Below, one piece after another: positions 28,760 through 38,273 of a DNA stretch of 64,000 nt (its first letter is position 1; every line of letters starts with the position of its first letter). The notes under the pieces were generated by a model. The model had not been told where the DNA came from and did no database searches. It saw nothing but the letters and a program-made list of their open reading frames with translations. Source of the DNA: Brochothrix thermosphacta DSM 20171 = FSL F6-1036 (lineage in GTDB: Bacteria; Bacillota; Bacilli; Lactobacillales; Listeriaceae); NCBI RefSeq assembly GCF_036884295.1, contig NZ_CP145608.1:1240001-1304000 (forward strand), read 5' to 3'. The translations under genes and the position numbers were made by a program.

Positions 28760-28795
28760 TTACCTTTCTAAAAAGGCTTGCCAACAGAACAACAT
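28760..28795 (-). CDS. Leader ORF of the toxin mRNA
   Basis: An 11-codon frame (MLFCWQAFLER) with a strong AGAGGTG site 6 bp upstream. Its stop TAA is followed by GC and then the toxin ATG. The start codon lies inside CTATGTTG, the sequence complementary to CAACATAG of the antitoxin RNA. It would work like mok of the hok/sok system: pairing blocks the leader and, by coupling, the toxin. That is inference. Confidence 0.5.
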   Translation of the reverse strand: MLFCWQAFLER

Positions 28796-28832
28796 AGGCA
28801 TCACCTCTTTCTTAATGAGATTTAGCCACCAT

Positions 28833-28898
28833 TTTCACACTTTCCTACATTTAGATGATAACATAAGTCAACAGGTGATGCGAAATGGAAAGGTGAAA
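28833..28898. repeat. Toxin 5' region, second copy of a direct repeat
   Basis: Similar to 28466-28525 over about 60 bp (CACACTT ... AACAGGTGATGCGAAATG). It lies in the 5' untranslated or promoter region of the toxin mRNA on the minus strand. I could not fix the toxin promoter with confidence. Confidence 0.55.
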
Positions 28899-29085
28899 CT
28901 TCGCCAAAAATTGTGAAGTCACACAAGTTTCCTCAGACAGAGTGTTGTTTTATAATTTAGAAATATTTCATGTTAAGATTATTTCTAAAATAATAGTTTT
29001 TATCGATCAGGAAAATCATTCTATTTTCAAATATTACCTTGTTGTGGCGGTGTTTTGTTGCTATATTAGAAAAAGGGGTGATTAA

Positions 29086-29361
29086 ATGAATGAAATCGAT
29101 TATTTAGCAGATGTTATTTCAAAAAATAGTTTTGCTATTGAGATTATAAATGCAGGTGGTAATAGCATCTATGACACTGCACGAAATAAGACGGTAAAGG
29201 ATATACTCAGTAATGCTCCAATAAATTTTAAGCAACAACGTTTAACAGAAATGTTTGATTTTTTGATTGAGAGCGAATGTATCCTTGTTGCAAACGAGAA
29301 ACCTTTTAAGAATTCTGGACATGATATATCACAGGAGTTAACAAAAAAATTCCTGAGTTAA
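29086..29361 (+). CDS. Protein of unknown function, 91 aa
   Basis: Not recognised. Soluble and acidic-to-neutral, with no signal peptide or membrane segment; mostly predicted helix (QRLTEMFDFLIESECILVA). It starts at ATG 29086 with AAGGGGTGA 4 bp upstream, a strong site, so it is probably a real gene. It stands alone between the toxin-antitoxin region and a terminator. Confidence 0.6.
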   Translation: MNEIDYLADVISKNSFAIEIINAGGNSIYDTARNKTVKDILSNAPINFKQQRLTEMFDFLIESECILVANEKPFKNSGHDISQELTKKFLS

Positions 29362-29418
29362 CTATATAGTAAATGGGTAAGAAATAGAGCTATCCTCGTT
29401 AATAGCTCTTAAGATTGT

Positions 29419-29466
29419 AAAAGCCAGTGAAATTTGTGTTTTTATACAAATTCCACTGGCTTTTTT
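29419..29466. terminator. Bidirectional terminator
   Basis: AAAAGCCAGTGAAATTTGT (29419-29437) pairs with ACAAATTCCACTGGCTTTT (29446-29464) with one mismatch, followed by T. It separates the 91-aa gene from the leftward pseudogene. Confidence 0.88.
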
Positions 29467-29486
29467 ATTTGATTGAATAATCCTAA

Positions 29487-29924
29487 TTAAGGTAGATTAG
29501 ATTCGTAAAGTTTAATGTAATCGTCGACAGATTGTCTACTGACGAGTTCTTCAATAAGAGTGTAAGGAATTTTATTGATATTACTAAAACGAATACAACT
29601 TTTCCCCATATTTAATTTGGTAGAAACATGGTGTGGATACTCGGCAACAAATCATTCTAATAAAGCAGGGTCTGCATAGAGTCCTAAATGATAGAGTGAA
29701 ATGTGGTTCTTTTGAACACCTATACTTAAAAAGGGGAGTGGTAATTCAGGGGTAACATGGTAACCTGCTGGATACAATTCCTTTGGAATAACAAATGTAG
29801 GCATGTCGTATTGCATAATACAAACAAATCCCTCGGGTAAGGCATTGGTAACTGTTGTTAATAGTCTTTCGTAGGCTGATCGACGTGTTTCATCAATCGC
29901 CGCAATATATTCTGAAATAGTCAT
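29487..29924 (-). pseudogene. DUF1801 (YdhG-like) protein interrupted by an in-frame UGA
   Basis: The frame from ATG 29924 gives 90 residues (LPEGFVCIMQYDMPTFVIPK is the family core) and meets TGA at 29652-29654. The same frame then goes on without a break for 54 more residues of typical family sequence (FVAEYPHHVSTKLNMGKS, then CIRFSNINKIPYTLIEEL) to TAA at 29487. The UGA replaces the position where relatives, as I recall them, have tryptophan after ALLE. One G-to-A change explains it. Full length would be 145 aa, the usual size. A recent nonsense mutation is the simplest reading. Confidence 0.8.
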
Positions 29925-30138
29925 GTCATCACTCCCTTAGATACCTTTAATTTTAGCATAATGAAAGAATGATAGCTGGAAAATCTTCAGAATATAAAAA
30001 GGTAAAATACGCAATTGATGGAAAGGTATTTATAAGACAATAAGATAAACATTAGTGCTAGATACTCATAAGGCATTAATATCTGCATTAATGCTTAATT
30101 AAATATAAAGATGCTTATAAGACATGAATCAAATGAAA

Positions 30139-30322
30139 TGGTACTCGCTTGCGCTAAGGATTGGTACTCGCATTCTTCGAAGGCTCCGTCCCATACTGTC
30201 CTTGTCCTTGTAAAGCTCATGTCTTCGCAACAATGTCAGCACCCATACTACTCTCGTAAAGCGGATAAATCCGCTACGATATTAGCACTCATACTGTCTT
30301 TGTATGCTCATGTCTTTGCTTT
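30139..30322 (-). repeat. Modular dispersed repeat, copy C, three tandem units
   Basis: Read on the minus strand it is: unit 1 GCAAAGACATGAGC ... GTATGAGTGCTAATATCGTA; unit 2 GCGGATTTATCCGC ... GTATGGGTGCTGACATTGTT; unit 3 GCGAAGACATGAGC ... GTATGGGACGGAGC with the end module ...GCGAGTACC, which is then repeated once more. Unit 2 has the same hairpin as copy A but with a compensating base-pair change. An open frame across it is accidental. Confidence 0.75.
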
Positions 30323-30340
30323 GATAACAGTAATTTAAAG

Positions 30341-30379
30341 AAACTCTTCCTGACAAAAAGCGTCAAAAAGAGTTTTTTC
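30341..30379. terminator. Bidirectional hairpin terminator
   Basis: AAACTCTTCCTGAC (30341-30354) pairs with GTCAAAAAGAGTTT (30362-30375), then T on the plus strand. It would end the cyclophilin transcript on the minus strand after the tandem repeats. Confidence 0.65.
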
Positions 30380-30615
30380 TCCAGCACTTCAAGCCAAAAC
30401 TTGTGAGATTTCAAAGCTACTCATAGCAATAAAAATAATCGCTAATCATTCTTTTCCAATCTCTTCAGTTCTGAACGGGCTTTAAGGTACTTTTATTTAT
30501 CTCCAGCACTTCAAGCCAAAACTTGTGAGATTTCAAAGCTACTCATAGCAATAAAAATAATCGCTAATCATTCTTTTCTAATCTCTTCAGTTCTGAACGG
30601 GCTTTAAGGTACTTT
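30379..30615. repeat. 122-bp tandem duplication
   Basis: Two units of about 115 bp (30379-30493 and 30501-30615, period 122) differ at one base in the shared part. They begin CTCCAGCACTTCAAGCC and end TTTAAGGTACTTT. On the minus strand each has a frame ending ARSELKRLEKND before a stop, perhaps a fragment of a lost gene. They form the 3' region of the cyclophilin transcript. Confidence 0.85.
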
Positions 30616-30658
30616 CAATTTTTCCAGTTTATTCGGAGCTGATCGTTTGGTTTTGCTT

Positions 30659-31381
30659 TTATTCAGTGATTTTAATTGTTTTGATTTTGATGTCTTTTTC
30701 TGGTTTATCATTGGCGCCGACTTCAGTTTCAGCAATTTTATCAACGATGTCTAAACCTTCGATTGTTTGTCCAAATACTGTGTAAGAGCCATCAAGAGAG
30801 GGTACGCCTTTTAATTTTTCATACGCTTCTTTAACGCTGTCAGTGTATTGAATTGAATCGTTTTTAATTTGATCCGCTGTTAAAAATTTATTTTGTACGA
30901 TGTAGAATTGGCTGCCGTTTGTATCTGGGCCAGCATTTGCCATTGCAAGTGCACCACGGAAATGATACAGGTTGTTTGAAATCTCATTTTTGAAAGGTTT
31001 TTTCCAGATGCTTTCGCCGCCTGTACCGTCACCTTTAGGATCTCCTGATTGAATCATGAAATTATCGATTACACGGTGGAATAACAAACCATCATAATAA
31101 CCGTCTTTTGCATGAGTGACGAAGTTTTCAACGGCTTTAGGTGCTTCTTTTGGGAAAAGTTTAATTTTTACAGTACCTTCAGTTGTTTCGATAGTTGCGA
31201 CAGGTTGGCCTTTTTCAACTTTATCATCTAATTGTACCAATTTTGGTTCAGTTTTTTTCTCTGTTTTTGCTTCGTTATTGCTGTTTTCTTTTTTTGATGT
31301 GTCATCTTTAGAACTTGATGAACAGGCGGCTAGCGTAAACATGGCTATCGCAAGTGTAAGTAATAATGCAATTTTTTTCAT
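30659..31381 (-). CDS. Lipoprotein peptidyl-prolyl cis-trans isomerase (cyclophilin)
   Basis: A 240-aa surface foldase. It has a lipoprotein signal peptide with lipobox LAAC and lipidated C20, then a Lys/Glu/Ser-rich linker (about 21-50), then a cyclophilin domain with FHRVIDNFMIQSGDP, GALAMANAG and GSQFYIVQN. It would help proteins fold after export at the outer face of the membrane. AAGGAGGAA precedes the start. There is no close terminator; the transcript probably runs through the 122-bp repeats to 30341. Confidence 0.93.
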   Translation of the reverse strand: MKKIALLLTLAIAMFTLAACSSSSKDDTSKKENSNNEAKTEKKTEPKLVQLDDKVEKGQPVATIETTEGTVKIKLFPKEAPKAVENFVTHAKDGYYDGLLFHRVIDNFMIQSGDPKGDGTGGESIWKKPFKNEISNNLYHFRGALAMANAGPDTNGSQFYIVQNKFLTADQIKNDSIQYTDSVKEAYEKLKGVPSLDGSYTVFGQTIEGLDIVDKIAETEVGANDKPEKDIKIKTIKITE

Positions 31382-31558
31382 TTGTAATTCCTCCTTAGGT
31401 CAATACTACGATTTTAGCATAATTTAAGGCCATATATAAAGCTAAATCCTTTCTATTTTTTACTATGTCAGGGAATTAGATGAAAGGCTGCGCGGTTCTA
31501 TCATATTTAAGGGGAATTTGATATAATCATAAGGAGTTAATTATAGAGGAGAGTGACT

Positions 31559-32359
31559 ATGCGTATATTATTTATTGGTGATGTGGTAGGTTCATTAGGA
31601 CGCGAGATGATTACTACATATTTACCGTTATTGAAACAAAAACATCAACCTAACGTGACAATTATTAATGGTGAGAATGCTGCCAGCGGGCGTGGGATTA
31701 CAGAGAAGATTTATAAAAAATTCATGACAGATGGCGCACAAATGATTACGATGGGAAACCATACGTGGGATAATCGTGACATTTTTGAATTTATTGATGA
31801 TGCTAAATGCTTGATTCGTCCGGCTAATTTCCCGGAAGGAACACCTGGTAAAGGTTTAGCTTATGTTCGTTATAACAATGTTGAAGTGGCGGTTATCAAT
31901 CTACAAGGACGTACTTTCTTAGCAGATTTGGATGACCCCTTCCGTAAAGCGGATGAGTTAATTGCTGAAGCGCGTGAACGTACAGATATGATTTTTGTTG
32001 ATTTCCATGCTGAAACAACAAGTGAAAAAGAGGCGATGGGCTTTTACCTGGATGGGCGTGTTTCTGCCATTGTAGGTACACATACTCATGTTCAAACAGC
32101 AGATGAACGTATTTTACCAAGAGGAACTGCGTACATTACAGACGTTGGGATGACAGGCCCTTATGATGCGTGTCTCGGTATGAATAAAGAGGCAGTCATT
32201 AGTCGCTTTTTAACACAAATGCCTACACGTTTTGAAGTGCCAAAAGAAGGGCGTACAACGCTAAGCGGCACATTAGTAGATATTGATCCTAAAACAGGCT
32301 TGGCTAAACGTATCGAACGGATTGTAATTAATGAGGATCACCCGTTCCGACCAGAATAG
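31559..32359 (+). CDS. ymdB: Metallophosphoesterase YmdB
   Basis: A 266-aa calcineurin-like phosphodiesterase; YmdB of Bacillus hydrolyses 2',3'-cAMP and affects biofilm and motility decisions. Metal-binding residues are visible in FIGDVVGS, NGENAASG, MGNHTWDN, DFHAET and GTHTHVQTAD. I start at ATG 31559 (AGGAG, 7 bp) and not the GTG 6 bases earlier. The usual upstream gene rny is not here. Confidence 0.95.
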   Translation: MRILFIGDVVGSLGREMITTYLPLLKQKHQPNVTIINGENAASGRGITEKIYKKFMTDGAQMITMGNHTWDNRDIFEFIDDAKCLIRPANFPEGTPGKGLAYVRYNNVEVAVINLQGRTFLADLDDPFRKADELIAEARERTDMIFVDFHAETTSEKEAMGFYLDGRVSAIVGTHTHVQTADERILPRGTAYITDVGMTGPYDACLGMNKEAVISRFLTQMPTRFEVPKEGRTTLSGTLVDIDPKTGLAKRIERIVINEDHPFRPE

Positions 32360-32369
32360 GAGGAATAAC

Positions 32370-32738
32370 ATGTATTCTGAAGATGATATTATCAAAAAAA
32401 CAGCGGAGTTAACAGCTGCAATCCAAAAAACTGAAGAAGTGGCATTTTATCGAGAAGTTGAAAAACAAATTGCGCAAAATCAAAAAATTTCTCAACGTGT
32501 GGATCAAATCAAAGCGCTCCAAAAAGAAGTTGTTAATCTTGAACATTATCAAAAGGTGAATGCCGCTAAAGAGATTAATGACCAAATAGATACATTACAA
32601 GAATCAATTAATGAATTGCCAATTGTACAACAGTTCCGTCATTCACAAATGGATGTCAACGAGTTGCTCCAATTAATGATGCGTAATATGTCAATCAGTG
32701 TGAATGAAGAAATGGAAAAGTCTACTACTAAAGAATAG
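32370..32738 (+). CDS. ymcA: RicA/YmcA (YlbF-family) protein
   Basis: A 122-aa helical protein of the YlbF/YmcA family. In Bacillus YmcA forms the RicAFT complex with YlbF and YaaT, which carries iron-sulfur clusters and directs RNase Y. Its helical pattern (QRVDQIKALQKEVVNLEHYQ, INDQIDTLQESINELPIVQQ) and position between ymdB and mutS are typical. Start at ATG 32370 behind TAGGAGGAA; the longer frame is spurious. Confidence 0.88.
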   Translation: MYSEDDIIKKTAELTAAIQKTEEVAFYREVEKQIAQNQKISQRVDQIKALQKEVVNLEHYQKVNAAKEINDQIDTLQESINELPIVQQFRHSQMDVNELLQLMMRNMSISVNEEMEKSTTKE

Positions 32739-32753
32739 AAGGAGTCGACATAG

Positions 32754-35402
32754 ATGGCTTATACCCCAATGATTCAGCAATACCTTGCGATTAAAGAACA
32801 GCATCAAGACGCCTTTCTTTTTTTCCGACTAGGTGATTTTTATGAAATGTTCTTTGAAGATGCACTTAAAGCATCACAATTATTAGAAATTACGCTCACT
32901 GCACGTGATGGTGGAGACCAAGGTAAAATACCAATGTGCGGTGTTCCTTATCATGCCGTACAAGGTTATATCGATCGTTTAGTAGGCAAAGGGCATAAAA
33001 TTGCAATTTGTGAACAGGTAGAAGATGCAAAACTCGCTAAAGGAATGGTTAAACGCGAAGTTGTGCAAGTTATTTCACAAGGAACATTAATGGAACGTGG
33101 CGGCTTGAATGAGAAAGAAAACAACTATTTAGCAGCTGTCGTTGAACATGCATCGCAACAATATGGTTTAGCTTACTGTGATTTATCAACAGGTGAAATG
33201 GCCATGACATACTTTGCAGCGGATTCGCAAAAATTAATTGATGAATTAAGTACAATTAATGCAAAAGAAGTAATTATGGCATCTGATACAGATGAAGCAT
33301 TACTTGAACAATTACGATTGCAACTTAATGTGATGATTTCCCATAATGATGCCTTGAATTGTGCCAAATCACATGCCTCACTTTTGAGCCAAACAATTAA
33401 TGAAGTTGAACATCAAGCGGTATCGCGTTTGTTGAATTATCTTGATGATACCCAAAAACGTGATTTAACACATCTACAACCTGCGAATCATTATGAATTA
33501 AACTTGTTTATGAAAATTGATTTTTATTCGAAGCGTAACCTTGAAATTACCGATTCAATTCGTGGTAAAGGACGTCAAGGAACGTTGTTGTGGTTATTAG
33601 ATGAAACACAAACCGCAATGGGTGGCCGAATGCTGAAACAATGGTTAGATCGCCCGTTAATTGAACGCTCTCAAATTGAACGACGCCAAGATAACGTGGC
33701 TGCGTTGATGACTTATTTCTTTGAACGTCAAGAATTGGCGCAAGCACTGAAACAAGTTTATGATTTAGAACGTTTAAGTGGTCGTGTGGCATATGGTAAT
33801 GTGAATGCCCGTGATTTAGTGCAATTGCGTCAATCACTGCAACAAATACCCGCAATTAAAGAGTTGTTAGAGTCGATGACAGATGCTAACTTAAAAACAT
33901 TAGGCCAAAGGTTAAACCCTGTTACTGAATTACGCACACTGCTTGAAGAAGCGGTGGTAGATACACCGCCTATCGCACTCAAAGAAGGTGGCATGATTCG
34001 TAATGGCTATAATGCTGATTTAGATGTGTATCAAGATGCGATGCATAATGGTAAATCATGGTTGGCGGCGTTAGAAACACAAGAACGTGAAGCAACCGGG
34101 ATTAAAAACCTTAAAATTGGTTATAACCGTGTGTTTGGTTATTACATTGAAATTACGCGCTCACATTTAGCGAATGTGCCAGAAGACCGTTATGAACGTA
34201 AACAAACCCTTTCAAATGCAGAACGTTTTATCACACCTGAATTGAAAGAGAAAGAACGTATTATTCTAGAAGCGGAAGAAAAAAGCTTAGCATTAGAATA
34301 TAGCTTGTTCCTTGAGTTACGTGAGGCGGTAAAAGCATATATTGAACCGCTACAAACGTTAGCAAAAGCGATCAGTGAAATTGATGTGCTACAAAGTTTT
34401 GCTTCAGTAAGTGAATCACAACAATTCACACGACCGGTTTTCTCGAATAACCGCGAGATGAACATTGTAAATGGTCGTCACCCCGTCGTTGAAAAAGTAC
34501 TGGGTCATCAAAGTTATGTCGCAAATGACTGTGTGATGCATAATGATCGACAGTTATTGTTGATTACAGGGCCAAACATGTCAGGTAAAAGTACGTACAT
34601 GCGTCAAATCGCTTTAATTGCGATATTGGCTCAAGTCGGTTGCCAAGTACCTGCCACAGAAGCAGAATTGCCATTATTTGACCAAGTATTTACACGAATT
34701 GGTGCAGCCGATGATTTAATTTCAGGCCAAAGTACTTTTATGGTGGAGATGCTTGAAGCGAATAACGCGATTCAAAATGCAACACCGGACAGTTTGATTT
34801 TATTTGATGAAATTGGTCGAGGCACGGCAACTTATGACGGAATGGCATTAGCACAGTCAATGATTGAGTATATTGACGAAAATGTGCATGCTAAAACGCT
34901 CTTTTCAACACATTATCATGAATTAACAGCTTTATCTGATACGCTGGAACACCTTTTTAATGTACACGTAACTGCGGTAGAAGAAGATGGTAAAGTGGTA
35001 TTCTTGCATAAGATAGAGGAAGGACCTGCTGATCAAAGTTATGGTATTCATGTGGCACGCTTAGCTCATTTACCTGATGCCTTAATCGAACGCGCCGGTC
35101 ATATTTTAGAACAACTTGAACAAAAAGAACAGGTGATTATCCAAGCGCCATTAGAACGAAAAACGGCACCACTTCCAACTGTGGCGGTGAAAGAGGTTGT
35201 TAAAGAAGAGCAACAGCCGCAACAAACGCTGGAGGAACAACAATTATCTTTCTTTGAGGAGCCAGTTAAGCAACCAGCGCCATCAAAGGCAGAACAAAAA
35301 ATTATTACACGCTTGAATGCATTGGATTTATTAGCAATGACACCGATGGAAGCAATGATGTCACTCTATGATATTCAAAAAGATTTAAAAGCAAAAAAAT
35401 AA
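32754..35402 (+). CDS. mutS: DNA mismatch repair protein MutS
   Basis: An 882-aa mismatch sensor. The mismatch-binding [11 protein letters not shown] motif is near residue 23, the ATPase has Walker [14 protein letters not shown] and Walker [17 protein letters not shown], followed by STHYHEL. A proline- and glutamine-rich linker near residue 800-840 leads to a C-terminal tetramerisation tail. Start at ATG 32754, with AAGGAG upstream. Operon with mutL, but with a terminator between them. Confidence 0.98.
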   Translation: MAYTPMIQQYLAIKEQHQDAFLFFRLGDFYEMFFEDALKASQLLEITLTARDGGDQGKIPMCGVPYHAVQGYIDRLVGKGHKIAICEQVEDAKLAKGMVKREVVQVISQGTLMERGGLNEKENNYLAAVVEHASQQYGLAYCDLSTGEMAMTYFAADSQKLIDELSTINAKEVIMASDTDEALLEQLRLQLNVMISHNDALNCAKSHASLLSQTINEVEHQAVSRLLNYLDDTQKRDLTHLQPANHYELNLFMKIDFYSKRNLEITDSIRGKGRQGTLLWLLDETQTAMGGRMLKQWLDRPLIERSQIERRQDNVAALMTYFFERQELAQALKQVYDLERLSGRVAYGNVNARDLVQLRQSLQQIPAIKELLESMTDANLKTLGQRLNPVTELRTLLEEAVVDTPPIALKEGGMIRNGYNADLDVYQDAMHNGKSWLAALETQEREATGIKNLKIGYNRVFGYYIEITRSHLANVPEDRYERKQTLSNAERFITPELKEKERIILEAEEKSLALEYSLFLELREAVKAYIEPLQTLAKAISEIDVLQSFASVSESQQFTRPVFSNNREMNIVNGRHPVVEKVLGHQSYVANDCVMHNDRQLLLITGPNMSGKSTYMRQIALIAILAQVGCQVPATEAELPLFDQVFTRIGAADDLISGQSTFMVEMLEANNAIQNATPDSLILFDEIGRGTATYDGMALAQSMIEYIDENVHAKTLFSTHYHELTALSDTLEHLFNVHVTAVEEDGKVVFLHKIEEGPADQSYGIHVARLAHLPDALIERAGHILEQLEQKEQVIIQAPLERKTAPLPTVAVKEVVKEEQQPQQTLEEQQLSFFEEPVKQPAPSKAEQKIITRLNALDLLAMTPMEAMMSLYDIQKDLKAKK

Positions 35403-35413
35403 TCCGTATTTCA

Positions 35414-35448
35414 AACCAGTTTCTGAGAGATCTCAGTGCTGGTTTTTT
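35414..35448 (+). terminator. Terminator between mutS and mutL
   Basis: AACCAG and CTGGTT flank an inner CTGAGAGATCTCAG hairpin, followed by six T. Confidence 0.7.
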
Positions 35449-35529
35449 GTTGTGAACGATTTTGAGTGCGTCTAAAATTGTTTTTATGCTAAAATGGAGG
35501 AATAGAAAGAACTGCTTGAAGGGGGAAAG

Positions 35530-37389
35530 ATGATGAATCGCATACAACAATTACCAGATATATTATCCAATCAAATCGCCGCTGGTGAAGTGGTCGAGCG
35601 ACCGGCTTCTGTCGTAAAAGAATTAGTAGAAAATGCTATCGATGCAGAAGCGACTGTCATTGATATTTTAGTAGAAGAAGCAGGACTTAAAAGCATTGAT
35701 ATTATCGATAACGGTAACGGCATCGCACCTGAAGATGTAACGTTGGCTTTTTCACGTCATGCAACGAGTAAAATAAAAACAAAAGATGATTTATTTCGCA
35801 TCGCTTCGTTAGGTTTCCGTGGTGAGGCGTTACCAAGTATTGCCTCAGTATCTGAATTAGATTTGACCACATCGACGGGAACAGTAGGTACGCATGTGTT
35901 GTTACAAGGTGGCGTCGAAACACTGCATGAATCGTCTTCCGCTCGTAAAGGGACGCATGTGAAAGTTAGTAATCTCTTTTACAATACACCCGCACGCTTA
36001 AAATACATCAAAAGTTTACCAACGGAGTTAGGACATATTACGGATGTCATCAATCGCTTATCATTAGCACATCCTAATATATCTTTCCGCCTTGTGCATG
36101 ATGGAAAATCAGTTTTACGTACGGCAGGAAACGGTAATTTAAAACAAGTCCTTTCACAAATTTATGGTTTAGCCATCGCTCAAAAAGCGAAACCAATTAA
36201 ATTAAGTACGAATGACTTTAACATACAAGGTTATCTTGTATTGCCAGAAATCAGCCGTGCCTCACGACAATATATTTCAACAATTATAAATGGTCGTTAT
36301 ATTCGTAACTTTGCGTTAGTAAAAGCGATACAAGAAGGCTTCCATACGTTATTGCCAATTGGACGTTACCCAATTGTTGTGTTGCAAATTGAGATGGATC
36401 CATTAATTGTTGATGTGAATGTCCATCCTTCTAAATTAGAAGTTCGCCTCAGTAAGGAAAAAGAACTTGGACAAGTGATAGCGCAAGGAATTAAAGCTGT
36501 TTTTAAGAAAGAACGACTAATACCGGATGGTCCTGAGAGTAAGCAACAAACCCAGGTAGCACCAGTCAATGATCAAGCGCGTTTCAACTTTGATTCGCTG
36601 ATATCTAGTGCGCGCTCATATGATTCAGATACAAATACTTCCAGTGATTCGGTGCATGAAGCGGTTGAACCATTACCTGATGGCCCTGCCATAGTGGATG
36701 ATTTGGACAGCGTGATTGAGCAAACAGTGATGTACGATAATGATACACCTGACTACAATCAAACACCCGTTGTCGAAGAAACAGATGAAGGCAGACAACG
36801 TCAACCACGGATGGCAAAACTGTATCCGATCGGTCAAATGCACGCGACCTATATTCTAGCGCAAAATGAAGAAGGTCTATTTATCATTGATCAACACGCC
36901 GCTCAAGAACGAATGAAATACGATTACTTTAAGATAAAGATCGGTGAAGTCGAAAACAGCGCTCAAAGCTTACTGATTCCGCTTGTATTAGAGTTTTCAA
37001 TGGATGAAGCCTTACGCCTCACAGAAAAGTTAGAACGCCTCACAGCGATAGGTATTGAGATTGAAGCTTTTGGACAAGGGAGTTTTGTTGTTCGCTCATA
37101 TCCAACTTGGTTCCCGAACGAAAACGTTGATCAAATTATTCGTGACATCGTGCAAGACGTGTTGGAACACCCTAATGTGGACGTCGCTAAATTCCGTGAG
37201 AAAACAGCCATTATGATGAGCTGTAAAAAATCAATTAAAGCGAATCATTACCTCAATAGCGAGGACATGCAACGTCTGTTAGATGACCTCCGCTATGCAG
37301 ATGATCCCTTTACCTGCCCACACGGACGCCCCGTGGTTATTAAATACTCAGTCTATGAAATGGAGAAGATGTTTAAACGGGTGATGTAA
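35530..37389 (+). CDS. mutL: DNA mismatch repair protein MutL
   Basis: A 619-aa GHKL ATPase that links MutS to strand incision. The ATPase motifs are [17 protein letters not shown] and [12 protein letters not shown]. The linker (about 340-430) is acidic and variable. The C-terminal endonuclease domain has the metal motif [11 protein letters not shown] (DQHAX2EX4E family) and ends with [11 protein letters not shown], so the nicking endonuclease is predicted active. Start ATG 35530, directly followed by a second ATG, behind AGGGGGAAAG. Confidence 0.97.
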   Translation: MMNRIQQLPDILSNQIAAGEVVERPASVVKELVENAIDAEATVIDILVEEAGLKSIDIIDNGNGIAPEDVTLAFSRHATSKIKTKDDLFRIASLGFRGEALPSIASVSELDLTTSTGTVGTHVLLQGGVETLHESSSARKGTHVKVSNLFYNTPARLKYIKSLPTELGHITDVINRLSLAHPNISFRLVHDGKSVLRTAGNGNLKQVLSQIYGLAIAQKAKPIKLSTNDFNIQGYLVLPEISRASRQYISTIINGRYIRNFALVKAIQEGFHTLLPIGRYPIVVLQIEMDPLIVDVNVHPSKLEVRLSKEKELGQVIAQGIKAVFKKERLIPDGPESKQQTQVAPVNDQARFNFDSLISSARSYDSDTNTSSDSVHEAVEPLPDGPAIVDDLDSVIEQTVMYDNDTPDYNQTPVVEETDEGRQRQPRMAKLYPIGQMHATYILAQNEEGLFIIDQHAAQERMKYDYFKIKIGEVENSAQSLLIPLVLEFSMDEALRLTEKLERLTAIGIEIEAFGQGSFVVRSYPTWFPNENVDQIIRDIVQDVLEHPNVDVAKFREKTAIMMSCKKSIKANHYLNSEDMQRLLDDLRYADDPFTCPHGRPVVIKYSVYEMEKMFKRVM

Positions 37390-37583
37390 GGTTCTGAAAT
37401 GAAAGGCAGTGTGGGATAATAAAAATAAAAGAAAATGCCATTTAGTTAAAGATAACTCTTATTAAGTATAATTAAATAACTGAGCTAGTTGAAGTGCCAG
37501 CATGCGAACTAAATGAAGAGTTTTTAATTGTTTGATGCGCTGTGTTAGAATAACTGTACTTTTATAAATGAGGAGGAGTTAAG

Positions 37584-38273
37584 TTGAAATTACTAGTAGT
37601 AGAAGATGATTCTGATTTACGTTCGGCCTTAGTTGAGGGGTTGCGTCATTCAGGATATGCAGTTGATGAGGCAGAAAATGGCGAAGATGCTTTGTTTCAA
37701 TATGAAACTGAAAACTATGACTTAATGATTTTAGATTTAAATCTTCCTGAACGTGATGGTTTTTCTGTTTTGGAAAAGATTAGAGAAGCTGATTTGGAAT
37801 TTAAAGTCTTAATATTAAGTGCCCGTAACCAAGCGGAAGATAAAGTCAGAGGTTTGGATGTGGGTGCCAATGATTATCTTACGAAGCCCTTTGATTTTAT
37901 TGAATTGGAAGCTCGTATTAGAAACTTATTGAGACGTCAATTCATCCAAGAAAAAACAGATTTAGAAGTAGCTGGGATTAAGATGAGTATCGATAAAAAT
38001 CAAGTGTTGGTTAATGAAACAGAGTTAAAGTTAACCAAAAAAGAGTTTTCAATTTTACGTTACCTATTAATGACTCCTAACAAGGTAGTAAGTCAGGAAG
38101 AATTGATTTCTCATGTTTGGGATAGTCATGCTAATCAGTTTAGTAGTTCTATTCGTGTGCATATTGCTTCACTGCGTAAAAAGCTGAAAGAACAATTAGG
38201 CTATGATGTGATTGGAACTAAAGTTGGTGTTGGTTATTATTTAGTGAAAGAGACAGGTGAAGAACATGTTTGA
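37584..38273 (+). CDS. OmpR-family response regulator of an ABC-transporter-linked system
   Basis: A 229-aa regulator: receiver domain with D8/D9, phosphoacceptor D51 (LMILDLNLP), S79 and K101 (LTKPFD), then a winged helix (about 125-225). It overlaps the kinase by 8 bp. The same-direction ABC genes at 39521-43260 follow, so it probably controls them; two-component systems beside FtsX-type ABC transporters often answer to cell-wall-active peptides. That link is inference. Confidence 0.92.
   Translation: MKLLVVEDDSDLRSALVEGLRHSGYAVDEAENGEDALFQYETENYDLMILDLNLPERDGFSVLEKIREADLEFKVLILSARNQAEDKVRGLDVGANDYLTKPFDFIELEARIRNLLRRQFIQEKTDLEVAGIKMSIDKNQVLVNETELKLTKKEFSILRYLLMTPNKVVSQEELISHVWDSHANQFSSSIRVHIASLRKKLKEQLGYDVIGTKVGVGYYLVKETGEEHV

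Noticed and set aside
30111-30338. 75-codon open frame on the plus strand
   Set aside because: It is read through the modular repeat (copy C), has no ribosome site, and the repeat modules explain the open frame.
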